Origin: DASZGI01 sp035938995
GTDB lineage: Bacteria > Actinomycetota > Actinomycetes > Streptomycetales > Catenulisporaceae
DNA length: 53,450 nt
Direction: 5' to 3'
Assembly: GCF_035938995.1 (NCBI RefSeq)
Contig: NZ_DASZGI010000223.1
Coordinates: forward strand, 1-53,450
Positions within the stretch are counted from its first letter, which is position 1, and every line of letters starts with the position of its first letter. The notes beneath the pieces were generated by a model. That model searched no databases. It was not told where the DNA came from and saw nothing but the letters and a program-made list of their open reading frames with translations. The translations under genes and the position numbers were made by a program. Shown in pieces: positions 34,066 to 42,973 of this stretch.

Positions 34066-34125
34066 GTCACTCAAGACACGGCGTTGATTAGGGCACAGCG
34101 TAGATCAAGACACAGGGTTGATCAG
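34066..34125. repeat. Degenerate 17-bp tandem repeats
   Basis: Units begin at 34066, 34083, 34100 and 34117 (for example GTCACTCAAGACACGGC and GTAGATCAAGACACAGG). They share the core GATCA/CTCA-AGACAC-GG. Shorter related pieces GATCAGGAC precede them at 34036 and 34052. The array fills the gap between the TetR terminator and the end of the CPBP-type gene. Confidence 0.65.
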
Positions 34126-35405
34126 TAACCGGGGCCGGGCGCGGTGCGCCATTGGTTGAAGCGGCGGCGGGCGGAGCGGTCGGACAGCTCGATGCAGGCG
34201 ATGACGATCAGCATCACGAAGGTGGCGAGCCCGAGCAGGATCAGCGTGAGGCCCGCGACCTGCGGAATCAGGCTGCCGGCGAACTCGATCCCGTCGTAGG
34301 CGGTGTGCGCGAGCACGATCGGCCACAGCAGCCGCCACCGCCGGTAGACCCAGATGTTGACGACCGTGAAGCAGATGACGCCGAGCGACGCCCAGCCGTA
34401 GTACAGGTGGAACGGGACGCGCAGCGCGATCGCGACCAGATAGATCACCCAGGCCCGCTTTGCGAACCCGGCCTGCTCGAGCGTCGTGGTGACCATGCCG
34501 GTGATCAGCACTTCCTCGCCCAGCCCGGCGGCGAGCGCGACCACCACGCCGACCGGGACGAGCCACAGACTGTTGCCCTGGTCGGGCGCGCTGGCCTGCT
34601 GCTTGCTGATCGCGACGTAAACGATCACGGTGACGAGGAAGGCGAGGACTCCCGCCATCGAGACGAAGAAGGCACGCGCGAACTGCCATCCCGGACCGCG
34701 CTGCGCGGGCTGGCGGACGTAAGGCGCGTAGCCGTACGGCTGGGGTGCACCGTAGGGCTGAGTCGCGCCATAAGGCGGCGGGTAGCCGGCATAGGCACCG
34801 GGCGGGTACTGCTGCGGATATGGCTGCTGGTAGGCGGGCCAAACTGGCATGGCCGGCGCAGCAGGGGGCGCGGGGCGGGAGAAGCGCCCGAAGATCGAGC
34901 TGAGAGTGAGACCGCGCTTGAGGCTGAAGTATCCGACGCCGAGGATGACGACGGCGGCCTGCATGATGTACTGCATGATCTCGCTGCCGGCGTCCAGCCA
35001 GCCCTTGACGACCTGGTCGGAGCTGAGCGAGGGGTCCGTGAGCAGCCCGACGGCGCTGACCACGCCGAGGCCGAAGGACACGAAGTAGACCAGGCCGATC
35101 TCGCGGAAGGCGCGCGCGGGGCTGATCTTCGGCGGCTGCGGCGAGGGAGCCTGCGCAGGCGGCGGTGCGGGCACCGGCGGCGGGAACTGGGGCGGCTGGT
35201 CGAAGGGTATTTGATCCCGAGTCGCCTGCTCGTAGAACTGTGGCGCGGACGGCGGTGGCATCGACGGGGCGGGGTAGGCCGGCTGCGGCTGCGGCTGAGC
35301 GGGGTACAACGGCTGCGCGGGCGCGCCACCCGCCGGGGACGCGAATCCCACCGCGCCCTCGGGCTCGGGTATCCCCCGCTCGGTCCCAGGTCCGGTGTGC
35401 TCCAC
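34122..35405 (-). CDS. CPBP-type intramembrane protease-like protein with Pro-rich N-terminus
   Basis: The 427-residue protein has a Pro/Gln/Tyr-rich cytoplasmic start (about 1-100; repeats of AQPQPQPAYPAP type and a second YPPGAYAGYPPP stretch between membrane parts) and about seven helices. The CPBP motifs are GLGEEVLITGM (EExxx), VPFHLYYG (FxxxH-like) and LAHTAYDG. In the first motif the usual Arg of EExxxR is Thr, so activity is uncertain. GGGAG lies five bases before GTG 35405. Members cleave prenylated or membrane proteins or act in bacteriocin immunity; the role here is unknown. Confidence 0.75.
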   Translation of the reverse strand: MEHTGPGTERGIPEPEGAVGFASPAGGAPAQPLYPAQPQPQPAYPAPSMPPPSAPQFYEQATRDQIPFDQPPQFPPPVPAPPPAQAPSPQPPKISPARAFREIGLVYFVSFGLGVVSAVGLLTDPSLSSDQVVKGWLDAGSEIMQYIMQAAVVILGVGYFSLKRGLTLSSIFGRFSRPAPPAAPAMPVWPAYQQPYPQQYPPGAYAGYPPPYGATQPYGAPQPYGYAPYVRQPAQRGPGWQFARAFFVSMAGVLAFLVTVIVYVAISKQQASAPDQGNSLWLVPVGVVVALAAGLGEEVLITGMVTTTLEQAGFAKRAWVIYLVAIALRVPFHLYYGWASLGVICFTVVNIWVYRRWRLLWPIVLAHTAYDGIEFAGSLIPQVAGLTLILLGLATFVMLIVIACIELSDRSARRRFNQWRTAPGPGY

Positions 35406-35533
35406 AAACGCTCCCAGCTAGCTTCGGCCGGGCCGATCGACAGCGGCCCCATACACGAGTCTGCCCCTCTACAAGAGAATGAGTTGTATCACGCCGATCC
35501 CACACCCAGGGCTAGGGAAGTCTAAGGATTGCG

Positions 35534-36217
35534 TTGGAAGCTGCGCTGCAGGTAGAGGGCGTCACGGCCGGGTACCGGGGAGTGCCCGTGCTGCGCGACG
35601 TGACGTTCGCCGTCGCGCCGGGCACGGTCGTCGGGCTGGTAGGGCCGAACGGTGCGGGCAAGTCCACCTTGCTCGACGTCGTCTGCGGTGAGCTGCGGCC
35701 CAGCGTCGGCCGCGTGGTGCTGCTGGGGCGGGACGTCACCCGGCTCTCGGTCCGCCGTCGCGCACGGATGGGACTCGGGCGCACCTTTCAGCGGCTTGAG
35801 CCGTTCGGCTCGCTGAGCGTCGCGGACAACCTGCTGGTCGCGGCCGAGGCGGCGCAGGCCGCGGAGCCCGGCGCTCTCGTCCGCGACCTGCTACAACGCT
35901 TCGGGCTCGTCGACTTCGCCGACCATCCGGTGGCGATGGCACCCACCGGCGTCGCCCGCCTCGTCGAGATCGCGCGGGCACTCGCCGCCGGGGCGCGGGT
36001 CCTGCTGCTCGACGAACCCTCCTCGGGCATGAGCGAGGCGCAGGTGCGGGAGTTCGCCGAGACGGTGCGCGCGCTGCGGGCCGGCGGTCTGTCGATCCTG
36101 CTGGTCGAGCACGACACGTGGCTGGTCGCGGCGGTGTGTGATGCGGTGTACGAGGTCAGCCGGGCCGGTTCGGGGTTGCGGGCTTCAGGGGTGCGCGCTT
36201 CGGGACTGGGGGCTTAG
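35534..36217 (+). CDS. Orphan ABC ATPase of the LivG/branched-chain type
   Basis: The 227-residue protein has Walker A GPNGAGKST, RTFQRLEPFGSLSVADNL (LivG-type Q-loop region), Walker B LLLDEPSSGM and H-loop LVEHD. The LSGGQ signature is replaced by PTGVARLVEIARAL, so nucleotide-dependent dimer closure may differ. No permease or binding protein lies nearby. The start is TTG 35534 with AAGGA six bases upstream. It ends with four bases overlapping the convergent hemB gene. Its partner subunits must be encoded elsewhere, or it has a non-transport function. Confidence 0.75.
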   Translation: MEAALQVEGVTAGYRGVPVLRDVTFAVAPGTVVGLVGPNGAGKSTLLDVVCGELRPSVGRVVLLGRDVTRLSVRRRARMGLGRTFQRLEPFGSLSVADNLLVAAEAAQAAEPGALVRDLLQRFGLVDFADHPVAMAPTGVARLVEIARALAAGARVLLLDEPSSGMSEAQVREFAETVRALRAGGLSILLVEHDTWLVAAVCDAVYEVSRAGSGLRASGVRASGLGA

Positions 36218-37200
36218 CCGAGCAGGCGGATCGCGTCCAGCGCCCAGTAGGTCAGGATGATCGACGCCCCGGCCCGCCGGATCGCGGTCAGCGTCTCGAG
36301 CACCGCCCGGTCCCGGTCGATCCAGCCGTTCGCCGCGGCCGCCTCCACCATCGCGTACTCGCCGGAGATCTGATATGCCGCCACCGGGACGTCCACCTCG
36401 TCGGCGACCATGCGCACGATGTCGAGGTAGGACCCGGCGGGCTTGACCATAACCAGGTCCGCGCCCTCGGCGATGTCCAGCCGCACCTCGCGCAACGACT
36501 CAAGCGCGTTGGCCGGGTCCTGCTGGTACGTCTTGCGGTCGCCCTGGAGCTGCGACTCGACCGCCTCGCGGAAGGGTCCGAAGAACACCGAGGAGTACTT
36601 CACCGCATACGCGATCATGCCCGTGTCCTGGAAGCCCGCCGCGTCCAGGGCCTTGCGCACGTAGCCGACCTGACCGTCCATCATTCCGCTCGGGCCGAGC
36701 AGGTGCGCCCCGGCGCCGGCCTGCGCGAGCGCCATCTCCGCGTAGACCTCGAGCGTGGCGTCGTTGTCGACCGTCCCGTCGGCACCCAGCACGCCGCAGT
36801 GGCCGTGGTCGGTGAACTCGTCGATACACAGGTCGCTCATGATCACGGTTTCGTCGCCGACCTCGTCGGCCACCTCGCGGATCGCCCGTTGCAGGATTCC
36901 GTCCGGATCGACGCCTGCCGAACCCACCGCGTCGCGCTGCTCGGGGACCGCGAACAGCATCAGGCCGCCGACCCCGGCCGCCACCGCGTCACGCGCCGCC
37001 TTGCGCAGGCTTGGCAGGGTGTGCTGGACCACGCCCGGCATGGACGCGATCGGCCGCGGCTCGGGCGCGCCCTCCTTGACGAACATCGGCAGCACGAAGT
37101 CCGCCGGGTGCAGCCGGGTCTCGGCGACCAGCCTGCGCAGCGCGGGAGTGCGCCGCAGCCGACGGGGACGTGCGTGCGGGTACTGCGATTGCACGGTCAT
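36214..37200 (-). CDS. hemB: Porphobilinogen synthase (delta-aminolevulinic acid dehydratase)
   Basis: The 328-residue TIM-barrel enzyme condenses two 5-aminolevulinates to porphobilinogen. It shows DLCIDEFTDHGHCG, the metal-binding region in which some cysteines of zinc enzymes are replaced by acidic residues. KYSSVFFGPFREA holds one active-site Lys and MVKPAGSYLDI the other. The length matches bacterial HemB. It is the last gene of the leftward rex-hemACD-hemB run, 45 bases after the HemD fusion. It lies convergent with the orphan ATPase, with a 4-base overlap of stops. Confidence 0.94.
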   Translation of the reverse strand: MTVQSQYPHARPRRLRRTPALRRLVAETRLHPADFVLPMFVKEGAPEPRPIASMPGVVQHTLPSLRKAARDAVAAGVGGLMLFAVPEQRDAVGSAGVDPDGILQRAIREVADEVGDETVIMSDLCIDEFTDHGHCGVLGADGTVDNDATLEVYAEMALAQAGAGAHLLGPSGMMDGQVGYVRKALDAAGFQDTGMIAYAVKYSSVFFGPFREAVESQLQGDRKTYQQDPANALESLREVRLDIAEGADLVMVKPAGSYLDIVRMVADEVDVPVAAYQISGEYAMVEAAAANGWIDRDRAVLETLTAIRRAGASIILTYWALDAIRLLG

Positions 37201-37245
37201 AGGTTTAAGCGTAGTCCCGGCGTTCTCGAGCTTTGACCGGGTTCC

Positions 37246-39144
37246 CTATTTCGCCCGGCGGGCCCGGGACGAGCGCCGTTCCGACGGACGCGTCACCGGC
37301 TCGCCGGCGGCGAGCGCGGCCTCCCGCCGGTCCCGCCCGAACTCGGCCAACGCCTCGGCCAGCACCGCCGCGCTCGGTGTCGGCGCCAGCACGTCGACCC
37401 GCAGCCCGTGCTCCTGCGCGGTCTTCGCGGTGGCCGGGCCGATGCACGCGATGACCGTCGTGGCGTGCGGCTTGCCGGCGATGCCGACCAGGTTCCGGAC
37501 GGTGGAGGAGGAGGTGAACAGGACCGCGTCGAAGCCGCCGCCCTTGATCGCCTCGCGCACCTCGGCGGGCGGCGGAGCGGCGCGCACGGTGCGGTACGCG
37601 GTCACGTCGTCCACCTCCCAGCCGAGCTCGACCAGGCCGGCGACGAGCGTCTCGGTGGCGATGTCCGCCCGCGGCAGGAACACCCGCTCGATCGGGTCGA
37701 ACGCGGGATCGTAGGCGGGGAAGTCGTCGAGCAGGCCGACCGCGGACTGCTCGCCGGACGGCACCAGGTCGGGGACGACGCCGAAGGCCCGCAGCGCGGT
37801 CGCGGTCTGCTCGCCGACGGCCGCCACCTTGATCCCGGCGAAGGCCCGCGCGTCCAGCCCATAATCCTCGAACTTCTCGCGCACCGCCTTGACCGCGTTC
37901 GCCGAGGTGAAGGCGACCCACTCGTAGCGCCCGGTGACCAGGCCCTTGACGGCGCGCTCCATCTGCTGCGGGGTGCGCGGCGGCTCGACCGCGATGGTCG
38001 GCACCTCGTGCGGCACCGCCCCATAGGACCGCAGCTGCTCACTGAGCGCGCCCGCCTGCTCCTTGGTGCGCGGGACCAGCACCCGCCAGCCGAACAGCGG
38101 CTTGGTCTCGTACCAGGACAGCTCGGCGCGCCGATCGACGACCGAACCCACGACCACCACAGTATCCGCAGCGGGGTTGGATACGCGCTCCGCCTTCAGG
38201 ACCGCGGCGATCCGGTCGAGCGGCCCGGTGACCGTGCGCTGGGAGGTCAGCGAGCCGTCGACGGTGATCGCGACCGGGGTGGTGCCGGGGCGGCCGGCGG
38301 CCAGCAGTTCCGCGGCGACCTCTTCCACCCGGTCGCCGATGCCTATCAGGACCAGCGTGGAGCTGGCCGCGCCGGCCTCGCCGAGCTGCCGGTGCCAGTT
38401 CGACCAGGCGTTGAAGTCGGCGTTGGAGTCGACGCGGGGCGCGGCCAGCAACCGGACGTCCCCGATCGGGCCCGCGGTCAGCGGAATGCCGGCGAACGCG
38501 GGGACCGCGGTGGCCCGGGCCAGGCCCGGTACGACCTCGAACGGCACCCCGGCCTTGGCGCACTGCGCGGCCTCGGCCTCGAGCGGGCCGAAGAGCCCCG
38601 GGTCGCCGTCGAGGAGGCGGACCACGAACTTGCCCGCCTTCACCGCGTCGCTGATCGCCTCGAAGCGCAGCACCGAGGCGAACGTCTCCACCCCCTCGAC
38701 GTCGCCGTCGGGTGAGGCGCAGAGGCGGGTCGGCGGCACCTCGATGACGTGGACCGCGGTGCGGCAGCGCGGGACGAAGCGGTCGCGCAGCCCGGACTCG
38801 AGGACCAGGACGTCCGCCTCGGCGAGCAGCGCCGCCGCGCGGACCGTCAGCAGGTCGGGGTCCCCGGGCCCGGCGCCGACGAAGCTGACCCGGGCCCGCG
38901 ACGCCGCCCCGGCCTGGGATGACGCCGCGTCAGAAGACACTGTATTGGAAGGCGCCGCGTTAGAAGGCACCGCATCAGAAGCTGTTGCGTTGGATGACAC
39001 CGCATGGGAGGACACATCAGATGACGACGCAGCGTCGGCTGATGTGACACCCGCGGTTGTGACATCCGCGGTCGCCGGGCCGGCCGGAGCCGTCGCGACG
39101 AGAGGTTGGTTGGCGGCTGGCTCGGTGGTGACGCTCACGGTCAC
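37246..39144 (-). CDS. hemD: CobA-HemD fusion: uroporphyrinogen-III methyltransferase-like domain and uroporphyrinogen-III synthase
   Basis: The 632-residue protein starts with a low-complexity Ser/Ala/Asp linker (about 10-75). A SUMT-like domain follows (about 78-330; SFVGAGPGDPDLLTVRAA, VVRLLDGDPGLFG, VPGLARATAVPAFAGIPLT in parts). The C-terminal HemD domain (about 350-600) includes RVLVPRTKEQAGAL, VAFTSANAV and VLFTSSSTV. Actinobacterial HemD proteins commonly carry this fusion. The SUMT motif is weaker than in true CobA (no AKRxG block), so methylation activity is uncertain. GTG 39144 overlaps the hemC stop (GTGA). It converts hydroxymethylbilane to uroporphyrinogen III. Confidence 0.88.
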   Translation of the reverse strand: MTVSVTTEPAANQPLVATAPAGPATADVTTAGVTSADAASSSDVSSHAVSSNATASDAVPSNAAPSNTVSSDAASSQAGAASRARVSFVGAGPGDPDLLTVRAAALLAEADVLVLESGLRDRFVPRCRTAVHVIEVPPTRLCASPDGDVEGVETFASVLRFEAISDAVKAGKFVVRLLDGDPGLFGPLEAEAAQCAKAGVPFEVVPGLARATAVPAFAGIPLTAGPIGDVRLLAAPRVDSNADFNAWSNWHRQLGEAGAASSTLVLIGIGDRVEEVAAELLAAGRPGTTPVAITVDGSLTSQRTVTGPLDRIAAVLKAERVSNPAADTVVVVGSVVDRRAELSWYETKPLFGWRVLVPRTKEQAGALSEQLRSYGAVPHEVPTIAVEPPRTPQQMERAVKGLVTGRYEWVAFTSANAVKAVREKFEDYGLDARAFAGIKVAAVGEQTATALRAFGVVPDLVPSGEQSAVGLLDDFPAYDPAFDPIERVFLPRADIATETLVAGLVELGWEVDDVTAYRTVRAAPPPAEVREAIKGGGFDAVLFTSSSTVRNLVGIAGKPHATTVIACIGPATAKTAQEHGLRVDVLAPTPSAAVLAEALAEFGRDRREAALAAGEPVTRPSERRSSRARRAK

Positions 39145-40082
39145 GACTGTTTCCCCATCAGGCCGGCGGCCCCTTGGTCCAGCATCCGCGCGGCGAGCTC
39201 GCGCCCGATCCGCTCGGCGTCGGCCGCGGGTCCGGTGGCGGACATCCTGATCGACCGGGGGGCAGCAACCCCGTCGTTGGCTGACGTGACCGCTTCGGTC
39301 ACGGTCCCCGTCAGCTGTAGCTCGTGCCCGGCGGCGACCGCGTAGCCGCCTACCGGCGCAGAGCACCCCGCTTCGAGCGCGGCAAGCAGCGCTCTCTCGG
39401 CCGCGACCGCGTGGCGGGTCGGGCCGTGATCAAGCGCGGCGCGCAGGAGCTCGGTCAGCTCCCGGTCGTCCGCGCGGCTTTCGACGGCGAGCGCGCCCTG
39501 GCCCGGTGCGGGCAGCAGCGCGGTCGGCTCGAAGAAATCGGTCGCCTCGCCGATCCGGTCCAGCCGGTTCAACCCGGCGTAGGCCAGCACGACGGCGTCG
39601 AGACTGCCGGCGGTGACGTACCCGATGCGGGTGTCGACGTTCCCGCGGATCGGCACGATCTCCACGTCGGCGCGCAGCAGGCGCAACTGTGCCGCGCGGC
39701 GCGGCGACCCGGTGCCCACGCGCGCGCCGGACGGCAGATCGGCGAACTTGAACCCGTCGCGGGCGACCAGCACGTCGCGCACGTCCTCGCGCTCCGGCAC
39801 GGCGGCCAGCGCGAGCCCGGCGGGCGCGGCGGTCGGCAGGTCCTTGAGCGAGTGGACGGCGAAGTCGATCCGGCCGTCCAGCAGCGCGTCGCGCAGCGCG
39901 CTGACGAAGACCCCGGTGCCGCCGATCTGGGCCAGTGCCTCGCGGGAGACGTCGCCGAAGGTGGTGATCTCGACCATGTCGACCGGCCGTCCGGTCGCCT
40001 CGGTCACGGCGCGGGCCACCAGCCCGGACTGGGCCAGGGCGAGGGCGGAGCGGCGGGTGCCCAGCCGCAGCGGCACGGTCAT
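39141..40082 (-). CDS. hemC: Hydroxymethylbilane synthase (porphobilinogen deaminase)
   Basis: The 313-residue enzyme has LRLGTRRSALALAQS at the start, VHSLKDLPT, GTGSPRRAAQL, RGNVDTRIG and the cofactor-bearing cysteine in LEAGCSAPVGGYA. All match HemC, which polymerises four porphobilinogens. ATG 40082 overlaps the hemA stop (ATGA), and the stop overlaps the GTG of the HemD fusion, so the whole heme run is translationally coupled. Confidence 0.95.
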   Translation of the reverse strand: MTVPLRLGTRRSALALAQSGLVARAVTEATGRPVDMVEITTFGDVSREALAQIGGTGVFVSALRDALLDGRIDFAVHSLKDLPTAAPAGLALAAVPEREDVRDVLVARDGFKFADLPSGARVGTGSPRRAAQLRLLRADVEIVPIRGNVDTRIGYVTAGSLDAVVLAYAGLNRLDRIGEATDFFEPTALLPAPGQGALAVESRADDRELTELLRAALDHGPTRHAVAAERALLAALEAGCSAPVGGYAVAAGHELQLTGTVTEAVTSANDGVAAPRSIRMSATGPAADAERIGRELAARMLDQGAAGLMGKQS

Positions 40083-41383
40083 GTCGGGGTCTCCTCGATG
40101 GGCTCGGCCCGGCTGACCACGGCGACCGCGGCCGGGTCGAGGTTGAAAAGTTCGCGCAGCGCGGTCGCGTAGGAGGTGCCGCCGGGGTCCGCGGCCAGCT
40201 GTTTGACGCGAACGGTCGGCTCGTGCAGCAGCTTGTCCACGACGCGCCGCACCGTGTTGGCGACCTCGGCGCGGGTCTTCGGGTCGAGATCGGCCACGCG
40301 CGCGTCGAACCGCCCGAGCTCCGATTCGACCAGTACCGCGGCCATCCCGCGCAGCGCGGCGACCGTGGGCGCGACGGTCGCGGCGCGCTGGTTGGCGTCG
40401 TAGTTGGCGACTTCCTCGGCGACGATCCGGCGGGCCGCCTCGACGCTCGAGGCCTCGACCCGCTCGCCGCCGTCGCGCTCCGCGGCGGCGATCCGCTCCA
40501 GGTCGATCAGGGTGATCCCGGGCAGCGCGCCGACCTCCGCGGCGACGTCGCGGGGCAGCGCCAGGTCGATGATCACACCCGGCCGGGAGTCGCCGAGCAC
40601 GTCGGCGGTCAGCACGGTTCCGGTGGCACCGGTGCAGGAGATGACCAGGTCGGCACCCTCCAGCGCGCTGCCGATCCGGTCCAGCGCGACCGTCTGGCCG
40701 CCGACCGCGGTGGCGAGGCGCTCGGCCCGCTCCGGGCTGCGGTTGACGATCGCGAGGTCGAGCCCCGGGTAGAGCCGGGCCAGGGTGGTGGCGGCGAGCG
40801 CCGACATCGAGCCGGCGCCGATCACGACGGCGTGGGCCGGCGCGGCCGGGCCGAGCACCGGCTGGGCGAGGTCGAGGGCGGCGGTGACCAGCGACTGCCC
40901 GGCCTGATCGAGGCCGGTCTCGCTGTGTGCCCGCTTGCCGACCCGCAGCGCGGTCTGGGCCAAGTCGTTCAGGACGCGCCCGGCGGTGCCTGCGGCCTGT
41001 CCGGCGGCTAAGGCACCGCGCAGTTGCCCAAGGATCTGCGGCTCGCCGACGACCATCGAGTCCAGGCCGCAGGCGACGTTGAACAGGTGCTGGACCGCGC
41101 GGTTGTCGTAATGCACGTAGAAGTGGCTGGTCAGTTCCTCCAGCGGCACCCCGGTGTAGTCGTTGACCAGGTCCGACAGGTCGGCCAGGGCGCCGTGGAA
41201 CTTGGCCACGTCCGCGTAGATCTCGAGCCGGTTGCAGGTGGCGACCGCGATGGCCTCGTTGACGTGCTCGGTGCCTACGGCGTCGCCCAGAAGCTTGCTG
41301 ACCTGGTCCGGCGGGAGGGCCACCTGCTCGAGCAGCGGAATGGGAGCGGTGCGGTGCGACAGTCCGATGATCAGAAGGCTCAC
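40079..41383 (-). CDS. hemA: Glutamyl-tRNA reductase
   Basis: The 434-residue enzyme shows the N-terminal LLIIGLSHRTAPI, the catalytic Cys50 in VATCNRLEIYAD, HLFNVACGLDSMVVGEPQILGQ (in parts), the NADPH-binding VIGAGSMSALAA and the C-terminal dimerisation helix. It makes glutamate-1-semialdehyde from Glu-tRNA, the first committed step of heme and corrin synthesis in actinobacteria. GTG 41383 overlaps the rex stop (GTGA), tying heme supply to the redox regulator. Confidence 0.95.
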   Translation of the reverse strand: MSLLIIGLSHRTAPIPLLEQVALPPDQVSKLLGDAVGTEHVNEAIAVATCNRLEIYADVAKFHGALADLSDLVNDYTGVPLEELTSHFYVHYDNRAVQHLFNVACGLDSMVVGEPQILGQLRGALAAGQAAGTAGRVLNDLAQTALRVGKRAHSETGLDQAGQSLVTAALDLAQPVLGPAAPAHAVVIGAGSMSALAATTLARLYPGLDLAIVNRSPERAERLATAVGGQTVALDRIGSALEGADLVISCTGATGTVLTADVLGDSRPGVIIDLALPRDVAAEVGALPGITLIDLERIAAAERDGGERVEASSVEAARRIVAEEVANYDANQRAATVAPTVAALRGMAAVLVESELGRFDARVADLDPKTRAEVANTVRRVVDKLLHEPTVRVKQLAADPGGTSYATALRELFNLDPAAVAVVSRAEPIEETPT

Positions 41384-42219
41384 GCCGGCCTCACCTCGTC
41401 GTAGCGGGCGTTCGCGGCCGGAGCGGCGTCGTCCGCGGTATAGCTGGGGTAGTCGAACTCGCCCGGGTTCACCGGGTCCTCGCGCACCGGGCGCACCGCG
41501 CGCGGGCCGCGCAGCACGGCCCGCGGCAGCCCGGAGGTCTTGCGCTGCTCGTGGAACGCGAGGATCTGGAGTTCGATGGAGAGATCCACCTTCCGCAGGT
41601 CCACCCCCTCGGGGACAGTCACCACGGCCGGCGCGAAGTTCAAGATGGAGGTGATGCCGGCGGTCACCAGCCGATTCGCGACCTCCTGCGCGGCGTGCGG
41701 GGGCACCGCGATCACCGCGATGGAGATGCCGTTCTCCGCGATGACCTCGTCGAGTTCGTCGATGTGGCGGATCACCAGGCCGGCCACCCGGTTGCCGGAC
41801 AGCCGGGGGTCGGCGTCGAGCAGGGCGGCGATGCGGAAGCCGCGGCTGACGAAGCCGCCGTAGTTGGCCAGGGCGTGGCCGAGGTTTCCGATGCCGATGA
41901 TCGCGACCGGCCAGTCCTGCGACAGGCCCAGCTCGCGGGAGATCTGGTAGATGAGGTACTCGACGTCGTAACCGACACCGCGGGTGCCATAGGAGCCCAG
42001 GTAGGACAGGTCCTTGCGAAGCTTTGCCGAGTTCACCCCGGCGATCACGGCCAGTTCCTCCGAGGAGGCGGTGGCGATGCCGCGCTCGACCAGACCGTGC
42101 AGAGCGCGCAGGTACACCGGCAGCCGGGCGACGGTCGCCTCCGGGATAGCGGACGCGGCCCGTCCGGTCGGCCCTTCACTCCCCCGGCCCGGCGGGCCGT
42201 CGGTTCGCAGTGTGGCCAT
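41380..42219 (-). CDS. rex: Redox-sensing transcriptional repressor Rex
   Basis: The 279-residue protein has a winged-helix N-terminal domain (RLPVYLRAL, NSAKLRKDLSYLGSYGTRG) that binds DNA and a Rossmann domain with VAIIGIGNLGHAL that senses NADH/NAD+. The block FAPAVVTVPEGVDLRKVDLSIELQ (shown in parts) is diagnostic of Rex. ATG 42219 was chosen because TAGGAG lies about four bases upstream. It is the first gene of the rex-hem operon. A matching Rex operator lies 93-108 bases upstream, so autoregulation is expected. Confidence 0.94.
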   Translation of the reverse strand: MATLRTDGPPGRGSEGPTGRAASAIPEATVARLPVYLRALHGLVERGIATASSEELAVIAGVNSAKLRKDLSYLGSYGTRGVGYDVEYLIYQISRELGLSQDWPVAIIGIGNLGHALANYGGFVSRGFRIAALLDADPRLSGNRVAGLVIRHIDELDEVIAENGISIAVIAVPPHAAQEVANRLVTAGITSILNFAPAVVTVPEGVDLRKVDLSIELQILAFHEQRKTSGLPRAVLRGPRAVRPVREDPVNPGEFDYPSYTADDAAPAANARYDEVRPA

Positions 42220-42311
42220 CGTGCTCCTAGGCGCTGTCACGGTGAGACTGTTGCCGGAGCGCGCCACGGTTTGTGGGGCTGCCTCAGCACCTTCTCGACA
42301 GAGTAGGACCT

Positions 42312-42327
42312 TGTGAACGAACGCACA
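42312..42327. promoter_or_regulatory. Rex operator upstream of rex-hem
   Basis: TGTGAACGAACGCACA matches the streptomycete Rex operator TGTGAACnnnTTCACA except for CG in place of TT. It forms TTGTG...CACAA across 42311-42328. The position upstream of rex implies NADH-sensitive control of rex and the hem genes. Confidence 0.75.
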
Positions 42328-42659
42328 AAGTTCCTGTCCGGATCGTTAGAAAAGTCTGTTATCGGCCAGAACGTCCCCCTCCGTGGTCACTGACCAGGTC
42401 GGAAGCGTTCGCCGCGGTGGTGCCGGAAACCGGGATGCGACCCATATCACAGTAGCTTGAGCTCGATTCCCAGCGGGTTCACAGTAAAGCGGCACACTAG
42501 CAGGCACGATGGAATCTCAAGGGCGCCGTCGACTGCCCGATCGGCGACCGCGGCCAGTGGGATGAGGGGTGTAATCGCCACAAGAGCTATCGGGCCGATT
42601 CGCCCTAGAGCGGCACCTAAGGCAGCCTTGATCGGCCCTGGGCGTGCGGCATTGGATTT
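42328..42659. other. Intergenic region upstream of the rex promoter
   Basis: No gene is recognised in these 332 bases between the Rex operator and the end of the glutaredoxin-like gene. The short open frames here carry no conserved motif. Confidence 0.5.
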
Positions 42660-42899
42660 TCAGCTCAGCGCGGCACGCAGGCGGGCCTCGTCGACCCGCC
42701 AGAAGTCGTGCCGCTTCCCGTCGACCAGGGTGACCGGGATCTGCTCCCAGTATTCGTCGGCGAGCCTCTGGTCAGCGGTGATGTCGAGTTCGGTCCAGCC
42801 GACGCCCAGATCCTCCGCGACCTGTGCGACCACGGCGCGCGCCTCGTCGCACAGGTGGCAGCCGGGTTTGCCGATAAGAGTGATCCGGGACTCGCTCAT
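42660..42899 (-). CDS. Glutaredoxin-like protein
   Basis: The 79-residue protein has GKPGCHLCDEA with a C14xxC17 dithiol pair and a cis-Pro in EQIPVTLVDG, both typical of the glutaredoxin/DUF836 family. The start at ATG 42899 gives the normal short fold; a longer frame upstream is antisense to the HAD gene promoter. It is divergent from the HAD phosphatase gene and near rex-hem, as in Streptomyces. It is probably a disulfide reductase; no electron donor is encoded here. Confidence 0.82.
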   Translation of the reverse strand: MSESRITLIGKPGCHLCDEARAVVAQVAEDLGVGWTELDITADQRLADEYWEQIPVTLVDGKRHDFWRVDEARLRAALS

Positions 42900-42973
42900 G
42901 CCAGCAGGGTATAGTCGCCGGACTGTAACCGTCCGGGCACTAAGCCAGGCCATGAAGTTACCGGTACCCGAGT

